Source: Paenibacillus sp. HW567
GTDB taxonomy: Bacteria > Bacillota > Bacilli > Paenibacillales > Paenibacillaceae
Assembly (NCBI RefSeq): GCF_000374185.1
Contig: NZ_KB910518.1
Coordinates: 3,980,669-4,044,668, forward strand
DNA: 64,000 bases
Reading direction: 5' to 3'
Below are positions 8,981 through 17,957 of the stretch, piece by piece; position 1 is the stretch's first letter; every line of letters begins with the position of its first letter. Below the pieces are notes generated by a model. It ran no database searches and was not told the DNA's origin. It worked only from the letters and a program-made list of their open reading frames with translations. A program made the position numbers and the translations under genes.

Positions 8981-9721
8981 CTAACGAAGATTTCCCAGCC
9001 AATCCAGCATGGCCCGCGCCGTGCGGATCTGCTGCTCTTCCTCGGTTATCGCCGCTTTCCCGTCCCCCTTCTGCTCGCCGTAGCTCCCGAACTGGGCATG
9101 ATTGCCGCCCTTGACCGAATAATACACCGTATTGCCCGGCAGGTAGGAACGGCCTTCATTGTATCTTGCCTGGTCCACGACTTTATCCTCTGTACCCAGC
9201 ACTGACAAGACGGACAATGTGGTGTCCTTCAGACTGCCTTTCTCATCCGGGTAAGAGGCCAGGAAAAAAACACCCTCCAGTTGGCCGGCATGGTCCGCCG
9301 CGTAACGCGAAGCCATCACGCCGCCAAGCGAATGGCCGCCCAGAACAAAGGTCAGGTTGGGATGCACACGGATAATGTCATCCGCCGCATCGCTTTTGAT
9401 TACCGCAAGATTCAGCGGCATTTTGGCAATGTAGAACGGATGGCCGGCTGCGGCGATTTTTTTGGCGAGCGGTGCGTATGCCTCTGCCTTTACCAAGGCT
9501 CCCGGATAAAAGATGACAGCCGCGCCAAGGATGGCGGAAGGCTCAAATGAAATCCAGTTATCATTTTGTTCCACGCTGACCCCGCCCGAAGAGAGCAGTG
9601 CGGTCTCCGCTTTTTCCTCGGGAGCATAAGGGATTAAGTATCTCCAAAGCAACAGCCCGGCCGCAATGATGATGACTGCAATTCCTAAGAGAACGCGGCG
9701 TATCGTTATTTTTTTCTTCAA
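8981..9721 (-). CDS. Membrane-anchored alpha/beta hydrolase
   Basis: Of 246 aa, residues about 8-28 (VLLGIAVIIIAAGLLLW) form a single N-terminal membrane anchor or uncleaved signal; the rest is an extracytoplasmic alpha/beta hydrolase. GGHSLGGVMAS near residue 125 carries the nucleophile serine, LGTEDKVV the likely aspartate and GGNHAQFG the likely histidine. It resembles the Abhydrolase_5 group. The start codon appears to be TTG at 9721, with GGGGAGTG upstream; no in-frame ATG fits. First gene of the hydrolase-HAD-sirtuin group. Substrate unknown. Confidence 0.85.
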   Translation of the reverse strand: MKKKITIRRVLLGIAVIIIAAGLLLWRYLIPYAPEEKAETALLSSGGVSVEQNDNWISFEPSAILGAAVIFYPGALVKAEAYAPLAKKIAAAGHPFYIAKMPLNLAVIKSDAADDIIRVHPNLTFVLGGHSLGGVMASRYAADHAGQLEGVFFLASYPDEKGSLKDTTLSVLSVLGTEDKVVDQARYNEGRSYLPGNTVYYSVKGGNHAQFGSYGEQKGDGKAAITEEEQQIRTARAMLDWLGNLR

Positions 9722-9812
9722 TTATGTTCACTCCCCGGTACTGCCTACAGAAAATTATAGAGGAATCAATGAAATCAAACAACCTTCAACACATCGCCAC
9801 AATTATCCGCCT

Positions 9813-9826
9813 TGATAGCGCTTACT
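9813..9826. promoter_or_regulatory. Weak cre-like box
   Basis: TGATAGCGCTTACT matches the CcpA cre consensus TGWAANCGNTNWCA at all but two positions. It lies between two divergent genes (8981-9721 and 9929-10969). Confidence 0.3.
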
Positions 9827-9928
9827 AATGTGATTTAGTTCACAATTGATTTACCGAAAATCTTGTATTTTAAAATTAAAATAATTCACTTGGCACAACT
9901 ATTGGCTAACGATATTGGAGGTTAGGTC

Positions 9929-10969
9929 ATGGCAGCAGAAAGCCCCGTTGCAGCGCGCGGAGACACGTTTTTTCTGAATCTGCGCTTCATGCTTATTGTC
10001 ACCGTTTTTGCCGGCAACGCCATTGAACCTCTGATTGGCCGTATGAGCGGAATGCATAGCCTGTACCTGTGGATCTTCAGTTTTCATATGCCGCTGTTCG
10101 TGCTCGTGACCGGCTATTTCGCCAGATCAAGCCTCTCCGGGACCGCAGGCCGCAGGGTGCTGATGCAAATCGGACTTCAATACCTTATTTTTCAAAGCCT
10201 GTATTCGCTGCTTGACGTTTCCCTCTTCCATGTCACTAACATACATCACTCCTTCTTCGCACCTTATCTGCTGCTCTGGTTCCTGGCCAGTCATGCCTGC
10301 TGGCGTCTCTTGATGCTCGGCATGAGCAGATGGAGCAAATCCGCCCAAATCATCTTCGCTGTCTCGGCTGGCGTTGCAGTAGGCTATCTTCAGCTTGACG
10401 GGTTCTGGTTCAGCATCAGCCGCACCTTTGTTTATTTGCCGTTTTTTGTAATAGGCTATCATTTCTCCTTCGATGCCTTGATCCGGTTCTACAACAAATA
10501 TGTCAAAATCGCTGCCGCCGCTGCTTCGGTCCTGCTGCTGGTTCTTCTCGGCGCACTGGGTTCGAACCTTCCCCCGGGCTGGCTGTATGGAAGCATGACC
10601 TATACGCAGCTCGGAGCCGCTGAGTGGTATGCGGGTGTGTACCGTCTGGCGATGTACGGCCTGCAGCTTGCCGCTTCGCTCGCTTTTCTGGGCTGGGTGC
10701 CTTACCGGCTGAGCCGGATGACTGATTATGGGCGCCGTACGCTGTATGTCTTCCTGCTGCACGGCTTTGTTGTCCGGCTGGCCGCCGCTTCGGGAATCTA
10801 CGCTTATCTCGGCAATCCCGCCGGGGCTGCGCTTGTGCTGCTGTCCGCAGTTGCCTTCACAGTGCTGCTCGCCCACCCCTCCGTCAAGAAGCTGCTTCAT
10901 CGGCTGGTCGAGCCTTCCGTGGATTGGATGATCACCCTGCAGCGCGCCGCTCTGCGCCGTTCCCTGTAA
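9929..10969 (+). CDS. Acyltransferase-3 family membrane protein
   Basis: A 346-aa integral membrane protein with about ten hydrophobic segments and the family features LRFMLIVTVFAGN near the start, IFSFHMPLFVLVTGYF near residue 55 and FVYLPFFVIGYHF near 175. Members move acetyl or succinyl groups to extracellular carbohydrates; it resembles the YkrP / fucose 4-O-acetylase group. GGAGG upstream of the ATG at 9929 is well placed. A terminator follows at 10985, so it is monocistronic. The acceptor is unknown. Confidence 0.85.
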   Translation: MAAESPVAARGDTFFLNLRFMLIVTVFAGNAIEPLIGRMSGMHSLYLWIFSFHMPLFVLVTGYFARSSLSGTAGRRVLMQIGLQYLIFQSLYSLLDVSLFHVTNIHHSFFAPYLLLWFLASHACWRLLMLGMSRWSKSAQIIFAVSAGVAVGYLQLDGFWFSISRTFVYLPFFVIGYHFSFDALIRFYNKYVKIAAAAASVLLLVLLGALGSNLPPGWLYGSMTYTQLGAAEWYAGVYRLAMYGLQLAASLAFLGWVPYRLSRMTDYGRRTLYVFLLHGFVVRLAAASGIYAYLGNPAGAALVLLSAVAFTVLLAHPSVKKLLHRLVEPSVDWMITLQRAALRRSL

Positions 10970-10984
10970 TATTGCTCCAAATGC

Positions 10985-11014
10985 GGCCTGTCCCTTTAGG
11001 GATGGGCTTTTTTT
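10985..11014 (+). terminator. Terminator of the acyltransferase gene
   Basis: GCCTGTCCC and GGGATGGGC pair around TTTA and are followed by seven T. The remaining 250 bases up to ilvD show no gene and no T-box that I can recognise. Confidence 0.8.
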
Positions 11015-11271
11015 CCTTATGGCAAGGAAAGCGGTTAACGACAAACTTCACATTGTCCGGTAGAAAAAAGAGGCCTTTTGTGATAGACTCTCTTATAACG
11101 TTCGTATTAAATCCGCTTAAATTTTATAGAAACGGCTTCGCCCTCCTTCTGTTTCTGCAAGAAGCTGGACCCCGTTCTTTCTATAAACCGCAGTTGCGCA
11201 GCTTTTGGGATTGCAATGCGTTAATGCGACACTATATCGGTTCACACATCATTTAGGAGGGGAAAGTCATC

Positions 11272-12957
11272 ATGGCAGACAAGAAAATGCGCTCAGACAT
11301 GATCAAAAAAGGCTTTGACCGCGCTCCGCACCGCAGTCTTCTGCGTGCAGCCGGCGTAAAAGAGGAGGATTTCGGCAAGCCGTTCATCGCGGTCTGCAAC
11401 TCCTATATCGACATTGTCCCAGGCCACGTGCATCTGCAGGAATTCGGTAAAATCGTCAAGGACGCAATCCGCGAAGCCGGCGGCGTTCCTTTTGAATTTA
11501 ACACCATCGGTGTGGATGATGGGATTGCCATGGGTCACATCGGGATGCGCTATTCCCTGCCCAGCCGCGAGATCATCGCCGATGCCCTGGAAACTGTCGT
11601 TTCCGCGCACTGGTTCGACGGCATGGTCTGCATTCCCAACTGTGATAAAATTACCCCGGGCATGATGATGGGCGCCCTGCGCGTTAACATCCCGACGATT
11701 TTTGTCAGCGGCGGACCAATGAAGGCCGGTGTGGACAGCAAAGGCAAAAAGCTCTCCCTCACTTCCGTATTCGAAGGCGTCGGTGCTCATCAGGTCGGCA
11801 AAATCAACGATGAAGAGCTGCTTGAGCTTGAACAATACGGCTGTCCAACCTGCGGCTCCTGTTCCGGGATGTTCACCGCGAACTCCATGAACTGTCTGGC
11901 CGAAGCGCTGGGCCTCGCTCTGCCGGGCAACGGCACCATTCTCGCGGTAGCCGAAGAACGCAGAGCGTTCGTCCGCAAATCGGCGACCCAGCTCATGGAG
12001 CTGATCAAGCTGGACTTGAAGCCGCGTGATATCGTAACCAAGGAATCGCTCGACAATGCCTTCGCACTTGATATGGCCATGGGCGGCTCTACCAATACTG
12101 TGCTTCACACCCTGGCACTCGCTCAGGAAGCGGAGATTGATTATCCGCTGGAACGCATCAACGAAGTGGCGAACCGGGTACCTTACCTGTCTAAGCTGGC
12201 TCCGGCTTCGGATATCTTTATCGAAGACGTTGACCGGGCAGGCGGCGTAAGCGCCGTGCTGAACGAGCTGCTTAAGAAACCGGGAGCAATCTTCGGTGAT
12301 TGCATGACCGTTACCGGCAAAACACTGGCCGAGAACGTAACCGGCCACGAGATCCTGGATACGAGCGTTATCCATCCGCTGGATAAGCCATATTCCGAAG
12401 TGGGGGGCTTGTCCGTCCTGTACGGCAATCTGGCTCCTGAAGGCTCCATCATCAAAGTCGGCGCCGTAGATGCCTCCGTTGGCGGCTATCATAAAGGCCC
12501 GGCGATCTGCTTCGATTCCCAGGAAGAAGCGCTCGCAGGCATCGCTAACGGCAAGGTCAAAGAAGGACATGTTGTCGTGATCCGCTATGAAGGTCCGAAG
12601 GGCGGACCGGGCATGCCGGAAATGCTGGCCCCTACTTCGCAGATCGTTGGCATGGGTCTTGGCGCCAAGGTCGGCCTGATCACCGATGGCCGCTTCTCCG
12701 GCGCATCGCGCGGCATCAGCATCGGCCATATCTCTCCTGAGGCGGCGGAAGGCGGACCTATCGCTTTTGTCGAAGACGGCGATCTCATCGAGCTGGATCT
12801 TAATAACCGCAAGATCGAGCTGCTGGTGGACGAGGAAGTGCTGGCGGTCCGCCGCAGCGGCTGGAAAGGCTTCGAGCCTAAGGTCAAAACCGGCTATCTG
12901 GCCCGCTACTCCAAGCTGGTTACCAATGCCAGCAAGGGCGGCGTGCTGAAGATCTAG
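11272..12957 (+). CDS. ilvD: Dihydroxy-acid dehydratase
   Basis: Converts 2,3-dihydroxy-isovalerate and 2,3-dihydroxy-3-methylvalerate to the 2-keto acids in valine and isoleucine synthesis. The 561-aa length is standard. Cluster-binding cysteines are seen in IPNCDKITPGM (about 118-128) and CPTCGSCSGMFTANSMNCL (about 189-207); the C-terminal GRFSGASRG block is complete. GGAGGGG precedes the ATG at 11272. It stands alone, away from other ilv genes, between two terminators, so it must have its own promoter in the 11015-11271 gap; I could not pick one confidently. Confidence 0.97.
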   Translation: MADKKMRSDMIKKGFDRAPHRSLLRAAGVKEEDFGKPFIAVCNSYIDIVPGHVHLQEFGKIVKDAIREAGGVPFEFNTIGVDDGIAMGHIGMRYSLPSREIIADALETVVSAHWFDGMVCIPNCDKITPGMMMGALRVNIPTIFVSGGPMKAGVDSKGKKLSLTSVFEGVGAHQVGKINDEELLELEQYGCPTCGSCSGMFTANSMNCLAEALGLALPGNGTILAVAEERRAFVRKSATQLMELIKLDLKPRDIVTKESLDNAFALDMAMGGSTNTVLHTLALAQEAEIDYPLERINEVANRVPYLSKLAPASDIFIEDVDRAGGVSAVLNELLKKPGAIFGDCMTVTGKTLAENVTGHEILDTSVIHPLDKPYSEVGGLSVLYGNLAPEGSIIKVGAVDASVGGYHKGPAICFDSQEEALAGIANGKVKEGHVVVIRYEGPKGGPGMPEMLAPTSQIVGMGLGAKVGLITDGRFSGASRGISIGHISPEAAEGGPIAFVEDGDLIELDLNNRKIELLVDEEVLAVRRSGWKGFEPKVKTGYLARYSKLVTNASKGGVLKI

Positions 12958-12981
12958 CAGGATCGGACATACTCATAAACG

Positions 12982-13029
12982 GGCGTCCCACAACCACTTT
13001 AGCTAGGTGGTTATGGGACGCTTTTTTTT
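12982..13029 (+). terminator. Terminator of ilvD
   Basis: GCGTCCCACAACCAC pairs with GTGGTTATGGGACGC and is followed by eight T, 25 bases after the ilvD stop. Confidence 0.9.
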
Positions 13030-13063
13030 GACTGGCAAGCCTTGCTCCAGCCCTTCCCGAACA

Positions 13064-13100
13064 TAAAAAAAGCCCCCATAGCCAAAGGCCACGGAAGCTT
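13064..13100 (-). terminator. Terminator of the polysaccharide deacetylase gene
   Basis: On the minus strand AAGCTTCCGTGGCC pairs imperfectly with GGCTATGGGGGCTT around TTT, then a run of seven T. Confidence 0.75.
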
Positions 13101-13134
13101 ATCCTATAATTGCTATTACATTTACCATTGAATA

Positions 13135-14514
13135 TTAATGCACCGCAGTCGCCCCAGGCAGTTCGGCTTCCAGGGACAGATCCTCTTCCCTTAGCCGTTC
13201 CCGCGGCTTCACAGGTTTCTGCGGACGCTGCTGATTCATCTGGTCAAGCAAATGAGAGATCGACATCAGCATCATTTTGGGGACCAGCACGTCGCTGCGC
13301 TCCTTGAGCCTTGCACTCCCCGCCGGATGGATAACGCTCAGCAGAATGCTTAAGTAGAACTTAGTGGAGCGGGCGAACCAGCCCTTCGGCAAATCAAGAA
13401 CCATGAACCCGAATTTCTCCGGCCCCCGGTTGATCATACTGACACCGTACAGCGCTTTGGCCTCAGCCAAATCCACATCCCCGGCAATCCGCTCCGCAAG
13501 CATCGGCATATCCTTCTCCATGTGACGAATCAGACGGATCGCAAGCTGGGCTGAAGAACGGGACCGGACACCCAGCTCGAACAACTGCCTGTTGTCGATA
13601 TGCAGCTCAATAACCTTGTCGCCTTTCTTGAGCAGCTCACCGTCCTCCAACTGCACCGGTTCGCCTTGATATTTGCGCAGACGGTAGTGCAGGAACGGGT
13701 CTGACGGCGAAATAGCCTTAACCTGGAACATCATCTGGAAGATTTGCTCCCAGACCAGCCATAAACGAACCACCAGCCGCTTACCAAAGGAAAGACGATA
13801 GATCGGAGAATTCTGCATATTCTTGATCATCTCATCAACCCGGATACTGCGCAGTCCTCGTCTCTGTGCCTCCTCCAGCATCTGTTCCAGGGCAATCAGC
13901 ATATGCTCCGGCGCGTTCGGGTCTGCTCCCAGTGTAGTGCCGCAATCATGCAGCAGCATCACTTCACCCGGATTCAGCTTGCTGAGCAGCTTTTCAGTGA
14001 GCCGGTCTGCGCCCAGCTTCTCCTTCCAATCCCCGAACATGGCTGACCAAAGAACAATCTGCACCTGACGGCGTTTGGAAAAGTCGAACAAATTGACAAT
14101 TCCCCACGGCGGACGGTAATACGTGCTGCGCTCGCCGGTAATACTGTAAATGATATCATCGGTACGCTGAATCTGTTGTTTGACGGTAGCCGGACGCATC
14201 AGCCAATTCGTTTTGTGCACGTAATTATGAATCCCGATCAAATGCCCCTCATCATGCATCCGCTTGATAACCTCCGGATTCTGTTCAGCATGCGAGCCAA
14301 CAACAAAGAAGGTTGCCTTTGCCCCATAACGCTTAAGCAGGTCCAGCAGAAGCGGTGTATAGTGGGGGTCGGGCCCATCGTCAAAGGTTAGCGCAAAATC
14401 AGTGCGTCCAGTCCCTTTGCGAAAGACACGATATCCAAATATCCGGCTGATCATACCGGGGATAAACGCATAAAAGGTTGAGATGTAAAATAACCAGAGC
14501 AGCAAAGTCTGCAT
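13135..14514 (-). CDS. Polysaccharide deacetylase with a long C-terminal extension
   Basis: Residues about 1-20 form a membrane segment (LLLWLFYISTFYAFIPGMI). Residues about 38-215 are a NodB-type deacetylase: TFDDGPDP supplies the metal and catalytic aspartates and HNYVHK the two metal histidines. Usual substrates are N-acetylated cell-wall glycans. The remaining 240 residues are not a NodB part; they may match the YkoP-like domain found after deacetylases in Bacilli, but I cannot confirm that. At 459 aa it is much longer than a plain deacetylase (~250). It has its own terminator and is divergent from the AI-2E exporter at 14733. Confidence 0.85.
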   Translation of the reverse strand: MQTLLLWLFYISTFYAFIPGMISRIFGYRVFRKGTGRTDFALTFDDGPDPHYTPLLLDLLKRYGAKATFFVVGSHAEQNPEVIKRMHDEGHLIGIHNYVHKTNWLMRPATVKQQIQRTDDIIYSITGERSTYYRPPWGIVNLFDFSKRRQVQIVLWSAMFGDWKEKLGADRLTEKLLSKLNPGEVMLLHDCGTTLGADPNAPEHMLIALEQMLEEAQRRGLRSIRVDEMIKNMQNSPIYRLSFGKRLVVRLWLVWEQIFQMMFQVKAISPSDPFLHYRLRKYQGEPVQLEDGELLKKGDKVIELHIDNRQLFELGVRSRSSAQLAIRLIRHMEKDMPMLAERIAGDVDLAEAKALYGVSMINRGPEKFGFMVLDLPKGWFARSTKFYLSILLSVIHPAGSARLKERSDVLVPKMMLMSISHLLDQMNQQRPQKPVKPRERLREEDLSLEAELPGATAVH

Positions 14515-14732
14515 GTAAATTCCCCGCTTTTTCAGAGTTGACTTTGGCTTTCCTTGCCAAGTTGAATGAAATACCTCAGGTTTCCAGGTGAGCAGAATCC
14601 CACAAAAAAACGCTACCCCCTATTTTAACACAGCTATGAAAGAAATAGACGCTTTTTTATTAAAATCGTGTACAATGAATTTAAGCTAATTCATAAAAAA
14701 CATCATATACAAAAAAGGAGTCGTTTATATCT

Positions 14733-15926
14733 ATGCTGCCGCTGTACAAAAAATATTGGCGCACCATCTTTGATGTTGGACTGGTGGTTCTTACCGTGTA
14801 TCTTGTGATGCTTGGTTTCAGCACACTGTACCGATTAGCAGCGCCGGTGTTTTTATCTTTTTTCGTATTCCTCCTGATCGAGCCGCTGGCCCGTTTTCTG
14901 AACCGCCGGGGGATGGCCAAATCGTTCGCCTCCGCCATTTCCGTGATACTGTTTCTGATTATTTTGCTGGGTGCCTTATTCGGAGCCGGACTTCTAATCA
15001 CTATGCAGGCGCTTCAATTTCAAGACGACCTTCCTAAATATACATATGTGGTCCAGCAGCAATTTGCCGAGGCTACAAGCTACCTTCAACACCGGATCGA
15101 AGCGCTGCCGCCTAATCTTACGGATAAACTTAACGGCTATTTCACAGACGCAACCAATGTTCTCTCTAAATGGATGATCGCTTTCTTTAAGTATATGATC
15201 GGAATTCTCGGCTCCTTCTCTTCTTTTATGGCTAATTTCGGCATTGCGATCATTCTGGCGTTTTTCCTCAGCATGGAAATCAAGGACTGGAAAAAAATCG
15301 CGCATGATAAAATGCCCAAGACGTTCAAGACCGCGTACGCTTTTTTACAGGGGAATGTCTTTAAGGCAATCGGTTCCTATATAAAAGCACAACTGATACT
15401 GATCAGCATTACTTTTGCAATTGTGCTGGCCGGCCTGTTCATTCTTCAGACCGGAAATGAAATTACAATGGCACTTGTCTGTGCCGTGGTCGATGTGCTC
15501 CCGCTGCTCGGCGTGTCGGCGGTGCTGATTCCCTGGATTGTATACCTGTTCATTATCGGCAATACCCCGCTTGCCATTGGAATGATTATTCTGCTTGTGG
15601 TGGTGCTGATTACACGGCAATTGCTGGAGCCGAAGATCATGGGCAACTCCATCGGGGTATCTTCCGCCTTCCTGATGCTCTCGTTCGTCATTCTGTCCAG
15701 CTCCCTGTTCGGGGTAGCGGGACTGATTCTTTCACCGATTCTGCTCATCCTGGTTAAGGAGCTGATCCAGCAGGGTTATCTCCAGCAATGGATCTTTCTG
15801 CCCCAGGAGGAGTTCATTGTCTCACCGTTCGCAGCAAGCTCGTCTTCGGCTGCCGGTGACCCGGCTTCGGGTGACTTTCCAGATTCTCAAGCGCCCGAAG
15901 ATTCAGACAGCAGTTCAAATACTTGA
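14733..15926 (+). CDS. AI-2E family transporter (YtvI/PerM-like)
   Basis: A 397-aa membrane protein with the paired hydrophobic segments of the AI-2E exporter/PerM family: three near the N-terminus (about 12-32, 33-52, 67-95), then a soluble stretch, then five more (about 150-345). Family members export autoinducer-2 or exchange ions. AAAGGAG lies upstream of the ATG. The last ~30 residues are a Ser/Pro/Asp-rich tail; the final 40 bases of the gene overlap the end of the convergent PBP gene. Confidence 0.88.
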   Translation: MLPLYKKYWRTIFDVGLVVLTVYLVMLGFSTLYRLAAPVFLSFFVFLLIEPLARFLNRRGMAKSFASAISVILFLIILLGALFGAGLLITMQALQFQDDLPKYTYVVQQQFAEATSYLQHRIEALPPNLTDKLNGYFTDATNVLSKWMIAFFKYMIGILGSFSSFMANFGIAIILAFFLSMEIKDWKKIAHDKMPKTFKTAYAFLQGNVFKAIGSYIKAQLILISITFAIVLAGLFILQTGNEITMALVCAVVDVLPLLGVSAVLIPWIVYLFIIGNTPLAIGMIILLVVVLITRQLLEPKIMGNSIGVSSAFLMLSFVILSSSLFGVAGLILSPILLILVKELIQQGYLQQWIFLPQEEFIVSPFAASSSSAAGDPASGDFPDSQAPEDSDSSSNT

Positions 15927-17686
15927 CCGAACAGCTTGACAGCAGCATGCGGACTCCCCGGAGCCACGTTCTCCACCAGAGCGGAAACTGCATATTTGGG
16001 ATGATCCACCGGCCCGTAGCCGATGAACCATTGGTTATTGCGCGGCACACCTTTGACCAGCGTCTGGGCTGTGCCCGACTTGCCTGCTAGGGGCCACTTC
16101 GTGCCCAGCAGGCTTTTGCCGGTTCCCTCGGTCACAACCTTGCGCATCAGAGACAGCAGCGTCCGGGCGGTGGCCGGCGATATTCTGCCCTGGGAAGCCG
16201 GCGCCAGATGTCCGGGCAGGTCCTGCAGCGTCTGGCCGTTGGCAAAAGCTACCCGCTGCAAAATACGCGGCGCCCGGACCTCTCCGCCATGCAGCAGCGT
16301 AACCAGCAGATTCGCCGCCTGGAGCGGCGTGATTCTGACGTCACGCTGGCCGATCGCCGTCTGCACCCTGGCCCCGCCGTCATCCGGCAGCAGGGTGGTA
16401 AAGATGGTTCCCGGCTGCTCCCCGGCCAGCGGACGGAGCAGCGGCAAGCCAAGCGTGTTCTCCGCTTGCCAGCTAATGTCTCTTCCCAGGCCAAGCGCCA
16501 GCGCTGCGCTCTGAAGCTGCGCCCCGCTCAGCCGCTCAGCCAGCGAAGCAAATACAGTATTGCAGGACACGGCGAACCCCTCAGCCATCGTAAGGGAGCC
16601 GTGAGCTTTACCTGCCGGGCAGGACAAGCCGTATTTGCCGTAATGCCCGGAGCAATAGAATTTTTCTTCAGGCGAAGTGATGCCGGCCTCCAATGCAGCG
16701 GCGGCGGTAACAAGCTTGAAGATCGAGCCGGGAACCGCCGCTTGGAGCGCCCGGTTGTTCCATTCTCCTCCCTTAGGCGAGATATGTCCGGGATCATAGA
16801 ACGGCAAAGATACCATAGCTTCAATATCTCCGTTTGCCGCATCCAGAACCACAACCGCCCCCTCTTTGACTCCCGCCTTGGCGGCCAGCTTCTCAATCCC
16901 CTCTTGGAGACTCTTATCAATTGTTGTATATAAAGACAGCGGGTAATAGGGATTCCCCGGTGCTCTTACCCGGATCGGACTACCCGAAAGACGGTTGCCC
17001 CGCGCGTCCACCTGCGCATAGGCTTCGGTGTGGCCAACCCCCTGAAGCAGTGGCTCCAGCGTTTTCTCCAGCCCGTCAGTCCCTGTCAGCGGGACTCTCA
17101 GGCCGGTTGGCGATTCCTTAATTTCTCCTGCCGAGGCCTCGGACAGATACCCCAGCCACTGGCGGCCTGTCGCTTCCCCCCCGTATCTGCGGGCAAAGGG
17201 CAGCACCCGCACACCGTCAATGCCAAGCCGCTCTACTTCGTCTGCCTCTGCCGGGGTCAGCTCCTGCGGATTTTTGCCGCGGCCGGACGGCCACAGCAGC
17301 GGCTGCTTAAGCCCGCTGCGCCTGGCTTGAAGCTGCTCGTACGTCACGTCGAGCACGGTGGCAAGCCGCTGCAGCTTCTCCTTGTCCGCAGCGCTGACTG
17401 CCGCCTCTGCCGCAGCCTCCTCCTGCGGAAAAAAAGCCGCCGTCCACACCGTTTCGCCGGCAAGCGGCAGTCCGTTCCTGTCATACAGGCGGCCCCGCCC
17501 GCTGTCCAGCACCGTTTCCCGCTCCCTTTGAATTTCCGCCATCTTGGAAAGGGGGTACTCTGTTCCCGCAACCTTCCTGTCCTTCAGCAGCAATTGCACC
17601 CATGCCAACCTAAGAATCAGTACTGCAACCAGCGCAGTCAAAAGAAGTGAACCCCAAAATATACGTTTACGGTTAAGCTTATGCAA
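15887..17686 (-). CDS. Class B penicillin-binding protein (D,D-transpeptidase)
   Basis: Cross-links peptidoglycan outside the membrane. Residues about 7-30 are one membrane anchor (FWGSLLLTALVAVLILRLAWVQ). The transpeptidase domain carries GSIFKL (catalytic serine, SxxK), VSCN (SxN) and KSGTAQT (KSG). The SxN motif is in SCNTVFASLAE. About 599 aa. AGGAGG lies 7 bases before a TTG at 17686 and directly against an ATG at 17692, so I take the TTG; only two residues differ. It could be a sporulation or accessory elongation PBP; no dcw genes adjoin it. Its 3' end overlaps that of the AI-2E exporter gene. Confidence 0.9.
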   Translation of the reverse strand: MHKLNRKRIFWGSLLLTALVAVLILRLAWVQLLLKDRKVAGTEYPLSKMAEIQRERETVLDSGRGRLYDRNGLPLAGETVWTAAFFPQEEAAAEAAVSAADKEKLQRLATVLDVTYEQLQARRSGLKQPLLWPSGRGKNPQELTPAEADEVERLGIDGVRVLPFARRYGGEATGRQWLGYLSEASAGEIKESPTGLRVPLTGTDGLEKTLEPLLQGVGHTEAYAQVDARGNRLSGSPIRVRAPGNPYYPLSLYTTIDKSLQEGIEKLAAKAGVKEGAVVVLDAANGDIEAMVSLPFYDPGHISPKGGEWNNRALQAAVPGSIFKLVTAAAALEAGITSPEEKFYCSGHYGKYGLSCPAGKAHGSLTMAEGFAVSCNTVFASLAERLSGAQLQSAALALGLGRDISWQAENTLGLPLLRPLAGEQPGTIFTTLLPDDGGARVQTAIGQRDVRITPLQAANLLVTLLHGGEVRAPRILQRVAFANGQTLQDLPGHLAPASQGRISPATARTLLSLMRKVVTEGTGKSLLGTKWPLAGKSGTAQTLVKGVPRNNQWFIGYGPVDHPKYAVSALVENVAPGSPHAAVKLFGQVFELLSESSGA

Positions 17687-17811
17687 GACCATTCCTCCTG
17701 AAGTCAGTAGCCTTACGCTGACAGGGTTCATGACCTTTATTATACCCACAGAACCACTTCAGAATAACCCTGGAAACCGTCAAACCGCTGCCAGTTTTTA
17801 TTCATACTCTG

Positions 17812-17843
17812 AAAAAACCGCTCCTTCCAAATGGAAGAAGCGG
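17812..17843 (-). terminator. Terminator after the oxidoreductase gene
   Basis: On the minus strand CCGCTTCTTCC pairs with GGAAGGAGCGG around ATTT and is followed by six T; 115 bases after the stop at 17958. Confidence 0.75.
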
Positions 17844-17957
17844 CTGCGCAGATAACATCTAAAGATTAGCCAGACTGCATTTCATCATGCACTGCTTATA
17901 CGCTGAATTTGGACAGCCTTTCCTTGAGCTTCAATGAAGCATGCTCCAGCTTTGCAA

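Noticed and set aside
11293..12729. 478-codon minus-strand open frame
   Set aside because: Antisense shadow of ilvD; GC-rich codon use opens the other frames.
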